Shown here: one piece after another, positions 11,201 to 24,225 of the stretch | How the letters are laid out: each line of letters opens with the position of its first letter | Numbering within the stretch: the stretch's first letter is position 1 | DNA from: Puffinus mauretanicus | Taxonomy: Eukaryota; Chordata; Aves; Procellariiformes; Procellariidae | Assembly: GCA_023333565.1 (NCBI GenBank) | Contig: JAJKFH010004053.1 | Coordinates: 3,038,001 to 3,102,000 of the forward strand | DNA length: 64,000 nucleotides | Reading direction: 5' to 3' | Position numbers and translations under genes: made by a program | Notes under the pieces: generated by a model | Databases searched by the model: none | What the model was told of the DNA's origin: nothing | Seen by the model: only the letters and a program-made list of their open reading frames with translations

Positions 11201-14200
11201 CTTCCTGACAGAAATCCATGATTTTCAATTATATCTTTGTTCTGCGACTGTGGAGACAGGCAAGGTGCCCGCTGAACCTGATGAAAGTCTTCCCTTGGAT
11301 TAATCAGGCAGTTGAGTCCATCAGGTCTGCCTGTTTTTCTGTCTGAATTAGGTTGAATGTGATGTAGCCAGGTATAGTAAAGCAAGCTGGACAGATCATG
11401 CTTCTGTATGATGCATAATTTATTATATTGATATTCGACAGTTTTTTGGAGACTTGCAGCCCATCCTGCTGGATGTTTGTAGGAGGATGCTGACTGCATT
11501 CGCTTTCTCGGACAGGCTGCTGTGAGAGCTTCAGCTCCGCAGAGGGAGGTCAGCTTCAAGGGCTGACCCTCGAAGGTCAGGAATTGGCTGCAAATCTTCG
11601 GTGAGCTGCAGCGTTATGGCTGAGGTGTTGTACACCCCAGCTCCCAAAACCTATAATATGAACAGGATGAGTATTTTGCTTGTCCTGGTGAAGTCTGGAA
11701 GGAGTCTAGCTGACCTGCTCTATTCCTCTCCAAAAGCTTTTGAATGACTAAGAGGAGCAAGGGAACGGCCAGGACGGTCAGGGATTAAATTGCGAGGGAA
11801 GTTTTCAGAGTTGGTTTAGGGTGTGCTCACTGCTGAGGGCTAATGAAGTGTAGCTGTCCTTGGCTAAGCATGTGGTAGTAAAGGAGGGGCTGATTCATCC
11901 TTGGATAACTTGGGGGGATGGAGCTCTTCAGGGCACAAGAGCTACCTTGGGGTGACAGGACTGCTTGAGCCTTTGCACCCTGGTTTCTGCCAGCAAACGT
12001 GCTGTGGGCTTGTGCCAGTGGGTGAGAAACCTTCCTACCCAGCATGAGCACTCACAGCTCACTCTGGCCTCGGGGCTTGCTCCTCTCGCTCCCTTCCATC
12101 TCCTCCCCAAGCCGCAACAGGCTTTTTCATGGAAACCCAATTTCCTGGCTCCTGTGGCTGGCAGAGTGTGTCTGGAGTGACCCTGTTCCTGTGATGGCTC
12201 CCTCTCTTTTGGAGGGGTAATACCAAGTTATTTAGCCCATGGGCCAATTCCATGTAAATTAAACCCTTGTTGCCTCCCCATGGGATCAGGGGGGTTGGTA
12301 TGCACCATTTCCTTTTCTATTCAGAGCACTTTTGGGGTGGTCACAGCACTTCTGAGACTTGCACAGTGTATACCCCAGGCAGCGTTCAGTGTGTAGACCT
12401 CTCCTTTGGTCTGCTGTCTCCAGCTCCAGACAATGTACTGACAGGGTGGGTGGCATATTGACCGCCTCCAGCTTGACCCCACGCCTGCGGTCGGTGGCGG
12501 GGGTCCTGGAGCTGCGCTTCTGGGTCTGCCTCCACATTTGACCCCTAACCCTGTCAAACTGGGGAATTTTCACTTGATCCATCTCACCAATCTGACTTGT
12601 CCAGCGTCAGACTCTTATGCCTATTGATGACTTTTATCATGGCTAACTGAACTAAGGAGGTATTGATGAAAGAGAATTTTGTGTCCTGGATCCTCCATTA
12701 ACTATTACTTAAGGATGACTGTGAGCTGCAGACTTTTTCCGCTTATACCCAGTTGTCACAAGGATATCTCCCAGATGAGATTAAATAACCCTCCTCAGGA
12801 TGCAGGAAATGGGGTGAAGGAAACAGTCATTTGGAAGAAGGATAAAGCAGCCTGGAAAGATATGTTAACCTGGGCACTGAAAGAAACTGGTTTCTTGAAA
12901 ATGTTTTGCAGGGGCTATCCCAAAGCCCATGTAGCTTCAGTAATCCATGATCTCTTCCAGCTGTTAGCATGAGCACCACGGCATAATAATCACCTCCGTG
13001 TGCATTACTCATTCTCCATTTTATGGTATGTCTCTCTACTTATTAGATCATTGACAGAGGGAACAAGCCATCCGTTGAAGGAGACATGGATGTAATTATG
13101 CATAGTTCAACTGGATCCTATTAGTGTTAAACAACAAAAGATGTTACACGTAATCCGAGTTAGTAGACTACACGGAGGAGTACGGCAGAGTCAGGAAGAC
13201 AAGGACTGATGCTCAGCAGAGACTGCTGCTTGCGGAGATGCAGTGCTGATGACATATTAGCCATGGGTCATTAATTTTGCCTTAACGTTCTCTCCAGGTA
13301 TGAGAGAGAAACACTGAGATTACACAGGAGTTGACTAATGACAAATAAAACCTGGCGAACAGGAGACTTTTGTAGCCTATAGTGAGCACATGCCCAAAAT
13401 AAGAGAACACAGAAAATACTTCAGGCTGGTGCCTCTGCTTTGTCACAGGAATGGGTGTGACGGTCCTGGGGAATCCTCTGGCCCTGTGTAACAAAACAGT
13501 AGGAGCCAGCCAGACCACTATCAGCAGACCCCAACAGGGACTCGTCATCATGCAGGTGGCTAGCATGGCACTCACAAGTCTGCTTGTGTAACTGCGGTGC
13601 AATGCACAAACACACATTATTTTGTACCGACAGCATCCAGGGTAGTGCTGCCCAGTTTCTGCAGCAGTGTCCAAGGCAGGCTGTTTAATTCCCAGCACTG
13701 AGCCCGTTTTCTGACTGACTTGCATCCAATGTGCAGTTTGCACCCAGGCTCAGATTGCTAATAAATTCAGTCCGCTGAGGTGCTCTTATAAGGGATCAGT
13801 TTTAAGCTATGGCTAGATGCGAGTCTTGCCAGCGTAACTGTGCTCAAGTACTTAATTTTGCACAGATTTCCTCTTAGCACTTGGAGACCTATAAAGTGTA
13901 AATTGAAAGGTTAGGGGAGAAAAAATCCCTCAAAAGTGAAGCACTTGGTTTGCCACTAAATATCAGTGCAATACCGTGGGCCAACTGTAGCGTTTTATTC
14001 CACCATAAAAGGGATACAATTTTCAGTCAATTGTGCAAGCTTTCCTTGTCGATATGGTTGATAAAAGAAGCTTCCTGATTTTTTAATAAGCAAGAAACAA
14101 AATAGCTGTGGAGTTTAGTTTATACCTCACATGTTCGAACGCAGTGAAACAATGTAGGAGTTAGGGCCAATAGGCCCAAGTACTGAATGCAATGATGATG

Positions 14201-17200
14201 AAAATAATACTAGTAGAATTAGAGAAATATCCTGATTATTATTATTTTTGTTATTATTGTTTCATCAGAGGCCATTATCCTACAATTTTTCTTTCAGAAA
14301 CGGATTTCAAAATTGATTAAAGGATTTTCTTTACCTAGCCATATTTCAGAAAATGCCATTCTCACAGCATATACTTACAGAGGAAGATGCTCAGTTACAT
14401 CTTGCACATCCATTTGACTTATTAAAGACATGTGAAGCCAAAGAAAATTTTTGCTAGCCACTCTTCTTTTTTATTACAAAAAGAGAAATCACTCTGTCTT
14501 CAGCACAAATCTTTGGGTTTCTCACGTGTCATGTCATTGATAAACTGTATATTCATCAACAAGGTGAGGAGACATGAAGAGTTTTTATGAAAATCTTTTC
14601 CTCAACAACAGCAGGAATTCACTGGTCGTCTCGCAGTGATCATTGATCTTTTCAACAAGGGAAATATGTATCATCATCCTTTTGGTACAGGAGAGGAGAC
14701 TGAATCCGAGGCAAGGAATTTGCTTGCAGTCATGGCAGATCAGTGTTCCTGAGGAACCTGTGGAGCAATTAGCAATTAATTTGAGCTCTGATACGGGGCA
14801 GGAGGAGAGTCAGGACATCCTGATGGTCTTCTAACTCTAGTGGGAATGCCTGTGTTATGTTGGGAAATTCACTTAATGTCCATCTGAAAAGGTAAGCAGA
14901 AAACACACTTTACAGCGTGTGTGTGTTATGCCTCTGAGAACAGCAGACCACAGAGCTCAGGAGAAAGCGAGGGAGCCAGAGACAAAGCAAGGCTGGTGGA
15001 GGGCATCTAGTTAACTTTACCCAAATATATCTCAGTTCCACGATCCCAACATGGAAATAAAACACAAAACACATGGAACAAGTAATTTGTAACCCAAGAG
15101 ATAAGTGCCAGAGGTTTTGGGATGCTTACTAAAAGTTTAGTGTTACTGTGGGAGGTTCTTAAATTGCAGCAATGGTGGGGAACAGGACTGTTAGAGAAAT
15201 TTATAGATATTTCTAAAGCTTGTAAAATCCTTGGATGAAAAGTAGCATAGCAGTGCAAATTATCTTTCATGTACATTATCTTTCAAAATGTAGTTACAAG
15301 AAATAAGAGAAGTAGCTATATGGCCAGCTTGTGCTGTGGCTAAGAAACTTTACAGGACTAAACGTATCATACAGGTCTTTCTAGTGTACGATCCTGAGTA
15401 AGAATCCCCAAAAGGTCCTAGGCCCCAGAGTTGTTCTTGGTTGTATTTTAATTATATAATGCAAAACAATGTATTTTAATTAAATATATAACATCTTCTC
15501 TGGAATACATCCTTTAGGAATTCTTCCATTTTCACCATATTGTATTTAATCCGTAAGTTCAGCCCCATGTCTCAGCCGCTGGCACATTCAGAAGAAGCAG
15601 GTGCCGGCTGTACCAGTGCTAGAGGTGAGTTGCGTCCAGACAGAACCTGTAGGAATCCAAGTTCCACTGTGTTTCAGGAAGGAAAGATCACAGCTCAATT
15701 TTAGAACAAATTTGACTTTGTGATCTTGGTTCTCAAGTGGTTTCGTATCTGGAAGAAATCTATAGTTTGCAAAAAGTTAAAACCTTAAAATGCTAATTGT
15801 TCTCGAGAGGTTTCTGCCATTCAAAATAAGTGATAATATTTTGTTGCATCCAAATAAGAACCTAATTTATTTGTCAATGTACCAACTTCTCCGATCATCT
15901 CTGGTAGCTGTGTCTATCCGAGGTGAAGGAAATTTTCAACTGCAGGAAGTAAGCATATCCTAGTTTTCTTTTTTTTTTTTTTAAATGAAACTGCAGAACA
16001 ACTATGCATTCTGTACCAACTAAAAAAGTCTGTGAAGAAAGCACCTGAGAGGGGTTTGCTGTTATTTTCATAAAATCCATAATGCTATTTTCAGCCAAGA
16101 AGTTAGACTGTAGGAAATAAACATAAACCTCCCAAGCCCTATGTTTGAAAGATATCATCCAGATTGTAGGCCAGTCTGTTAGAAGACAATTTGGTCTACC
16201 ATGCAGGTCCACAGACTTTGTCCTGTACCTCTGTGTTACTTAACTTGTGGGTTGAGACAACTGGTGGCTCACACACAGCTACTGTTTTGTTTCCAAGCCA
16301 CGTTGTAGCAGGCAAGTAAGTGTTTGTGCAAACTGAGTTAGGAGCAGCTTTCAGCTGGTATTAGTACCTGCTGACAGGCAGAAAATTACATTTGCAAATG
16401 TTTTATCAACAATATTTTATGCAGAACTTTTTGTAATGATAAAAGTAATGTATCTTCTTGTTTACTGCAATGCTGAGTTTTTGATACATCGCTCTCCCTC
16501 CCAACCATCACACGATGCAGGGATTTGGAGAGGCTGATGAGTTCGCCTGGGTCAGGAAGGCTTTTCTGAACCATGCACTTATTGTAGCTATCGATGAGGC
16601 AGAAATAATGTCTGGCAACTCACCTCCCATACTGCTAGTTTGTGCTGTTCCCCAGCCTCTTCCTGGGCTCGCTGGAGCTGCCATACCCATAGGACGGGAG
16701 TAGTTCTAACGCACAGTCTCCTGCGTTAGAAGGAGAACAACCCCCTGACCAGGTACATACAGGACCTAGGATAGAAAAGCAGTTGCTTGAGGCAGCAAGG
16801 AAAGTGCAACTCTTCTGCTGCTGGTTGCTGAGAGAATAAAGAGTAAAGTCTGTCTTTAGACTGGCAAGGATGAGATCCAAGCTCTTTGGCTCCTCTTTGA
16901 CAAGGGTAGTCCCCCTGTTTGTTAGTGTTCATGACTCTCCTAAACCTTGGAGAAGTGAAGAGAAACTTTGGAGGAGTGTTTCATCTGATGAAACGCTTGC
17001 TTGCTGAGCTGGCTGAGCAACATTTCTTGTTGTTGAGCTCAAGATATATTTTAGCACTTCATGAACTGTTGAAAAAAATCTCTTACTGATGCTCAGCCAA
17101 GGTGGCCATAGAAAAGCAGCATGGCTTGAAGGGCTGTCATAATTCCTAAAATTGTTTTAAACACCCTGCGCTACTGTGGGAGAAGTGACTTTTGAAACAA

Positions 17201-18987
17201 TGCGGGTTCTTCATGGTCGTGTAACCTGGGGAGTCTGTGCTGCAAGATGCTTTGGAGGCTGCACTTCTGCTGGAGAGGACCCTACGGCCTGCCAAGGCTT
17301 GGCGCTGCCGTTAGCTAAACAGGAATGTCGCTGCCTGTGATGCCAACAGCGAGCCGAAGGGCTCCGTTTTCCTCTTTGAACTGAGGACCCCAGAGCAGAG
17401 TTTCTTGCTTACACAATAAAATAATAAAAATGCTAGTTTAAATTTTGAATTAGTAAAGGACTATTTTTGGCTTTCTCAGAGACAGCATCTGTAAATAATC
17501 AGGCAGAAGCCTTTCCATAAAACAACACAGAAAAACCTCAAAGAGCATTTAGATTCTGCAACATTTAAACAAGATTTTTAACTCATGGGGAAGCCAACAT
17601 CAACACAATGCTTCCTGCACATAAAAGCATGGAATTTCTTAGCAGTGTGGGGGCAATAAATGACTATCACATTTCCCTCCTTTCTAAAAACTAAATATTT
17701 TTCAATGGAAATAGTAATATTGATGGAAAAAGAAAAGAGGACCGTGAGTTATGTAAGAATTGATTTAAGCTCTGAACCCCCATACATTGCAGACTGGAGA
17801 CTAATTAAAGAAAAACTTAAGCTGTTCAGTTTTGCTCTAATTGTCCTCCAAGCTCAAGAGATCAAATATGCTAGCTGAGATCCTTCTTGTAATCATCCAC
17901 ACTCATGACCCAGGTTTCAAGTTCATTCCCGCTGCTCTCAGCCAGGTCCATCCATAATGCAAACAAAAGAGGTGCATGATACACTCTTAATTATGTCCTC
18001 TACAAAGATAGGAGAACATGATGACTAACAGCTATACACATATATGCTCCTAGCAACCTCTGACCACAGTGTTTGCCCACAGTGTGTGTAAAATAAGAAA
18101 TTCGTCTATAACCAAGTACGTATGGATGGGTTATTTGCTAAGGAAAAATGTAAGCATTGTCCAGTGTAAAAAAATTAATACTTTATTCAGGATGCTGTTA
18201 CCTTGGTTTCTTGGCTTTTGCAGGAGGAGTGCTGTTGGCGTAAGGGGCTGCCAAATCAGGCTCTTGTGCATTTGAGTGGAAAATTTTTTATGAACAACTG
18301 GCTACATTTCTGGTCACTAGGTTGACCTGACTGAAACCCACAGATCTCCAAGCTGTGGATGAATGAACCAGTAAATACCGAATTTGAGAGGGGATAACCA
18401 GTGCAGGGAAACAGAACTGAGAAATGTTACAATTTAATACGGCTCCGTGAGCAAGCTGTGTGGTTTCATGAACCACCCTTGGTTTGTAAACCGCTGCTAG
18501 AGAAGGGCTGAATTAAGCATTTATTTCATCTGTGTGAAACTCTGGGTAAAGAAGCAAAAATCACAGTCTTGCAATTCCTGTTTACCAGTCTGGTTAGTTT
18601 TTAGCTGTAGTTCATAAGTTGTTATTTAGAGTGACTAATTATCTAGCTTCCCACAAATGACAGATTTGTGTCTTTTCCCAGATGAGGCACAGTTATGAAA
18701 AGTTATATAGTAAAGGAGTCAAGATAATGGCATGCCAAACTGTGCCTAAATCTGTTTTTCTCTGCTAAATGATTTACTCATTTTGATATTCTGAGAGATG
18801 CCAAAGCAATTTCCCAAAAAACTAGTGTTTGCTTCATCGGCAGCTTTCAGAGAAAACAAAATGTTGTGGTTCCAACATAGGAAAAGATTGTCACAGAGAT
18901 ACTGAGCTTACCAAAGTGCATCCATTGTAATGAATTCCCAGAACCCTCAGTAATGGGTCAGTCAGCATTGGTGGGACCTGGGACCCT
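8286..18987. other. Long non-coding stretch, no gene recognised
   Basis: About 10.7 kb of intron-like sequence. I found no exon, RNA gene or clear transposon. A simple (ATT)n-like run lies at about 14235-14260. Frames such as those near 10374-10739, 11191-11559, 12286-12582 and 13282-13743 are not similar to any family I know. Slightly GC-richer DNA occurs at 11900-12550. Confidence 0.5.
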
Positions 18988-19150
18988 GGCACAGCTGTAG
19001 GTCCTGGCTGAACCATGTCCCCTGGCCTGGCACAGCTGTAGCTCCTGGCTGAACAATGTCTCCTGGCCTGGCACAGCTGTAGCTCCTGGCTGAACCATGT
19101 CTCCTGGCCTGGCACAGCTGTAGCTCCTGGCTGAACTGTGCCTCCAGGCC
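18988..19150. repeat. 41-bp minisatellite, four copies
   Basis: Four tandem units start at 18988, 19029, 19070 and 19111, each opening with GGCACAGCTGTAG. Units two and three are nearly identical. The last is degenerate at its end. All three minus-strand frames stay open across it because 41 is not a multiple of three and the unit lacks stops on that strand, so open frames here are a by-product of the repeat. Confidence 0.93.
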
Positions 19151-20680
19151 ACCTCCTGCTTTCTGGCTGCCCCAGGCAGGTAGCGCTGGAGTGCAGGCGC
19201 ATAGAGCTGTGCCCCTTCCCAGACCATGCGTGGTCTCTCTGGAGCTCAGAGCTGACATTTCCAAAGGGACAAAGGACATCTAAACTGGTTTGCGCTTCTG
19301 AAAGTCCTGGTTGGGTCTACCACCACATGAAAATGCTTTGATGAAAGTAAAACATGAATGAAGAGGGACTCCACCTTCTGAGGCTGGAAAGGTTGTACTC
19401 TGTGCCACAGTAAGAATTTCTTTCTTTCTTTTTTAACTCTGTCAAGGTTGGGAGCACCACAGATTGGCACGCTTTGATCATGGCACCATGTGGAAACCAA
19501 AAGTTTGTGCTGTAATTACCTTCTCAGCGTAGCTTTCTTTTCAAACCAATCTAAGTTGCCATCAGCAGAACAAAAAGCTGGCGTGGAGTTTGTTATCACG
19601 AGACTGACGGACCTGCAGTGATGAAAGTGTGTGTCATCCCCTATGTGTTGCCTGCACATTAGTTTGTTTAGTTGTTCATGTGACTTGTGGCTTTTAACAT
19701 TTTTTTTTGACTATAGCACTTACGATTCAAGAAAGATACGCTGCAAAATTCTCTTAAGAAAGATACCCTTAAGGAAGATTTCCCTGTAAGTAGGAAGGAT
19801 GCTGAGCAGAGGAACTCACACAGGAGATAACTGTCAAAGTAGGGCAATCCTGCAACTCTTCAAAGTAGAGTAAGAAAGTGTCACCTAGCTGCAGTGTGGT
19901 TGATGGAAATGTTTATTAACTTCGTTAACACATGTATCTTCAATATACAATTTTTCAGGTAGTGTAAGCTGGTGACGATGGATTTTTAGTACTTAATTGA
20001 AGACATAAAAAGCAGGCGTATCTCCCTAAGTTACTTGACCATACCTGTCTTATGCTGCTGCATTTTCATACAGGTACTCCAACTTTTCACATTAATGCAG
20101 TGCCCATGCAAGTCACAACTTCTCATGGTATTTGTTGTGAGTACAGAAAGTCAAGGTAGGAACAGGGTTGATGTAGTCTCGTAGATCAAAAAACAATGAA
20201 TGAGATCATGCTGTTCAGGTATTATGAAACATTTTCCATCATCTTAATTCAATAGGTAATGAGTGCAGCATGATCAACACAGAAGTAATAGTATACAATA
20301 TGGTTTTGCATTTTTTGTTCATATCTTACCCATTCACTCTCTTCAGACAATGTGGGTAGCAAACAGATGTATTACATTATACTACATTAAATCCTGTGGA
20401 GGCAATAGTCTTAAGTGCTGCGTCAAATATTTATAATGTGGAATTATTTTAGGACAGGAGCCAAGTGCAATATGGCATCCTTCATAGTGTCTCTCTTGTT
20501 TTTGTAAGAAGTGGAAGCTCAGCTACTGCCTTACAATTATGCTTCTTCTCTAACCTTCAACATCCCTTTTCATTTGTCACCATCTGAATGTTTTAATTAT
20601 TATCGTATATTAGAGTCTCTGTTGCTTTCTTTATTAGCTTTCTTATTTAAGCTGGGAAGGACCAAGTTTTCAAGAGCCCC
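19151..20680. other. Non-coding stretch, nothing recognised
   Basis: Intron-like, AT-rich DNA with no repeat family or coding signature that I can see. Confidence 0.5.
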
Positions 20681-20689
20681 TTTCTAGCC

Positions 20690-20960
20690 CTACCGCTCAT
20701 CTGGGTGGGCAAGACCCCACTCTCTCATGCCCGTGAGGCGCAGCACGCGTGCGGGGAGCGTACGTACCAACTCTGTGCTCTGCAGCAAGCCCGCGGCTAC
20801 GAACCAGATGCTGGGAGTGGCCGGCCTGTAAGTCATCAGTGCGGGCTGGGTGCGAGGCGATGCCATCGCCCTGGCCATGACAGGGGTCCCAGGACTTGGC
20901 TTATTGGTTTTCTGGCCCATGGGTGAGGTTGTGGGGTGGGGGGCCCAGGGGAGGCGGGTC
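20690..20960. other. GC-rich patch with exon-like segment and G-quadruplex motif
   Basis: This is an isolated GC- and CpG-rich block in AT-rich surroundings. A segment at 20786-20827 is bounded by a pyrimidine-rich CTCTGTGCTCTGCAG acceptor-like sequence and a perfect GTAAGT donor. It is 42 nt long and open in all three frames, without recognisable protein similarity. A canonical quadruplex motif follows at 20933-20958. It may be a small lncRNA or cryptic exon, or only a regulatory GC island. Confidence 0.3.
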
Positions 20961-22224
20961 AGGCAAATAAGCCTGGCACACCCTGCCAGCTGTTTTACAC
21001 TTTGTGCATTGCAGGGAGGTTATGCTTTTCGAGACTATATTCTCTTTGGTGCACAAGGCACTAATAATTTCAATAGCAAGAGGAATTTCCACTCTTAAAT
21101 CTGCTTTGTCTGCACAGTGCTGTGTTTCTAGACAATGTCTTGCTTTTCTTTTACTTTGCAAAAATGAAGACCCTAACCATAGCAGCCTGTCCTGAAAACA
21201 TCTAAAATATCTGCAGCTATTTTCTCTTTAGAAAATCAGCACGTTAAAGGAGTTTTCATCTACGGCCATGTGTCTTCTATTTATGTGTCTCTTTAAATGC
21301 CAAACTTTTGCATGCTTCTTTTACTTCCTTTGACTTCCAAGCTTATCCAAATCACTTTTTTTATGGAATTAATTTACAGGTCAAGTTAGTAATTAGAAAT
21401 TCTTTACTCAGAAATATTGGCAATATTTTTACTCTTTATTCAGAAATATTTCTCTCTGAACACGTTCCTTAGTCAACCAGCTGTATGACTGACTTCATAA
21501 TTGAATTGTTCAATTCTTTTGATTGTCGTAATAATTTACCCACACATGGAGGCTCCCAGCTTCACAGTTTGACATTCAACACGAGAACGTCCTTTTGTTT
21601 GTAGATGATTTTCTGAAGACTTAGAACGATGTTTTTTTCATGTAGATGAAAGTTTTGGAGCATCGTCCTTGCCTACAGTAATTCATAGGGGTTGAGTTTG
21701 TTTAAGGCCAGAGTCCATTGCAGTGTCTCAGTTTGTGGAGCCAGCTAGATGCTGACCAACACACTCCAACACAGTCTTCATGTAGAGCCTACAAGCAACC
21801 CACAGACTGCCCATGTGGGGGCAAGTTCAGCCTGCCTTATTCGTGCCCGTTTTTCTTTGCTATAAAGATGCAGCCTTGAATAACCTAAGTGTGGTTTGTC
21901 TTCCTCTTACCTTCTCTTTGTGGTTATGCATTTCAATATTTAGCATGTTGGCAGATGCATGGGAGCTCGTGGGTCAGAACTTCCAGAATAAGAACATTGC
22001 TCTTCACAGCGTGCTGCCCTGAGCCTGATGGAGAGACTGATCCTTCCCTGTGTGCATGGCTAATGTAGCATGGTGGATGCCCAGACATTTCCACAGTGGT
22101 GTAGTGAACCACCTCAGTTTCACGTGGGGACACATAAACAGGACTGTTGGCTATCACTCTATCACCTGAAGTAAGACTTTACACTGATCAGCATTGGTAT
22201 GGATTTAGCTGAAATACAAGGAAA
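20961..22224. other. Non-coding stretch, nothing recognised
   Basis: AT-rich, intron-like. No coding exon or repeat family identified. Confidence 0.5.
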
Positions 22225-22318
22225 GATGAGATGAGATGAGATGAGATGAGATGAGATGAGATGAGATGAGATGAGATGAGACGAGACGACATGACGTGAC
22301 GTGACGTGACATGACATG
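22225..22318. repeat. (GATGA)n pentanucleotide array grading into TGACG/TGACA units
   Basis: About eleven near-perfect GATGA units are followed from about 22280 by diverged 5-bp units GACGA, TGACG and TGACA. The period stays 5 throughout, so the right part is the same array with substituted units. TGACGTGACGTGACGTGAC (22292-22310) resembles repeated CRE/ATF half sites. Confidence 0.93.
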
Positions 22319-24039
22319 GAGAGAGTGCAGAGCTGAGTGATGAGATATGGTTTTATTTTGTACGACAAATATACGTCCTCTGCCAGCCATTTTCTGAGCA
22401 GTGCCAGTCCTTACCTCTGCAGAAGAGGGCGTGCATTCATTTCAGTGCTATCACTCTACTGAAAAGTTTTCTCCACATTTAGGAATTTGGAGAATGCATT
22501 CAACTACATCTTGGTATTTTATCAATATTTGCTTGCCTTAGAGCTGATTTCCAAACTAAAATCAACAGCTTCGCTTTTCTCATTATTATTGTAGTATGAA
22601 GTGGGGCAGCTATGAGCAGTGTGTAGCAGGGAAAATGAGGACAGCCTCCAAGTTTCTCTGTAAGGGCCCTCTTTCAATACTTCCAATCCCAAATCCTAAT
22701 GTGAAAGTACCATAATTCTTATCATAGTATCTTGACAACCTTAATCCTCGTTGCTGGCACAGGCTGTAACTCACTCTTCAGACCCTTTCTCCTGTTTGAA
22801 AATGGCTTCAAGGAAAATGGAAACTACTATCTGCTGTTACTTTAAAAAGGCAATTGAAACATAAATATCTTGGCACAGAAGTCCAAGTCAATCTATTTTT
22901 TAGTTTCTCAAATTCAGTGTGGCATTTTCTCATTCCATAAGAAAGGAACACTGTCTGAGGTTTCCAGCTCCTCTGGGTGGGCTCATGGGCCAGTGAAATG
23001 AAGGGGTGGTTTCTACCAAACTTGGCTCGGGTCTTGTGTAGCAGCTCATAAACACCATGATTTGCATAACCTCTCCATCATCTGAGGGAAAGAGACTGCC
23101 AGTCAACACTTCTGGCATGTCAGGATCATTCTTAACACATTTGATCTGAAAGAGCACCAACAGGGTGAACTTAATCTCCTTCCACTGATGTGACCCACAT
23201 ACCATCCAAGACGGGGAATGATGTTTTCAATCAAGTCAAAATGAAGATGACTTCAAGTTGAGACCATTCAGTCTCCAAGCCTTTTATCGATCAAACTTCA
23301 TATGTGATATTCTTGAAACTATCTAAATTTGCAGGTCTCATTGAGACATAAAATACCCAGACTATCATTCTGGTTTTCATTTGCACTCCTTCCAGCTCTG
23401 CTGTAATTGAGAGCAGGCCTCTTACAGTCTATCAATAGCTTCCATATACCTCTTTTAGGCCTGTGTACTTCCTGGTTTCATAGAGGGTCCATTAGAACAG
23501 CAATGAGAAACAATTCTGGGAAAAATATAGAAACCATACAGAATATATTTTGCTTTGACAGGCTATTTGACTAGATGACCCCGAAGAAATTTTGCATTTT
23601 TAATTCATGCATACTTTCAATGCTGCAAGGTGATGTTTTTTGCTTGTCTTTTAATGCTGCTTTGATTTCAGCAGGATTTAGTTGTTAAGGCACTTTTTAA
23701 AGTTACAGAAGGTTTGCATCTGCATCTTTAGATGATATAGTGCTTTTAAGAGGCTGTGCCTGCATGGCTTGCTCTGAACCCCAGTAGAAGCCAATGGAAG
23801 GACATTGTCCATTCCAAGCCAACATCCTGGCTCCTGGGCTGGTTTTCCTTGGCTGTACCGAGGAAAATGTGTGAGGTACAAGAAGGCAATGGGGAAAATC
23901 TAAATTGAACTATTTACAAAAAAATTAATGAGACAAATGACTGCTTTGTGAAAATTGTCTGGGTCTGAATCCTTTCTTAAGCCACCCAGCATTTCTTAGG
24001 GCACTTAAGAGTCATTGTAGTCCCTGACTAACTGGAACT
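22319..24039. other. Non-coding stretch, nothing recognised
   Basis: Intron-like sequence with no element or exon that I recognise. Confidence 0.5.
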
Positions 24040-24225
24040 CCTGCTTTCATGCTGAGCACGTTGTTAAGTGCTATCCCTCTCCTCCTCCCAGCAGGCTTGA
24101 AGGAGGGAATTCTTTTAGTCAGACTTTCTGAGGGTTTATCCACTGCCCTATTCAATGCCTGTTATGGCAAACAAATCAGCTTCATTCTTTACATATTTCC
24201 TCACCATTTGCCTGTCATTGTTCGT

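Noticed and set aside
18891..19279. Repetitive minus-strand proteins rich in QELQLCQAR-type units; also considered as a CRISPR array
   Set aside because: The units are direct translations of a 41-bp minisatellite with no spacers of differing sequence, in a vertebrate genome.
22162..22390. Minus-strand frames with SSHLI repeats
   Set aside because: They are translations of the pentanucleotide array.
23240..23262. ATGAAGATGACTTC as the collectin-12 start (expected Met-Lys-Asp-Asp-Phe)
   Set aside because: The frame reads Met-Lys-Met-Thr-Ser, and no acidic tail or donor site follows.
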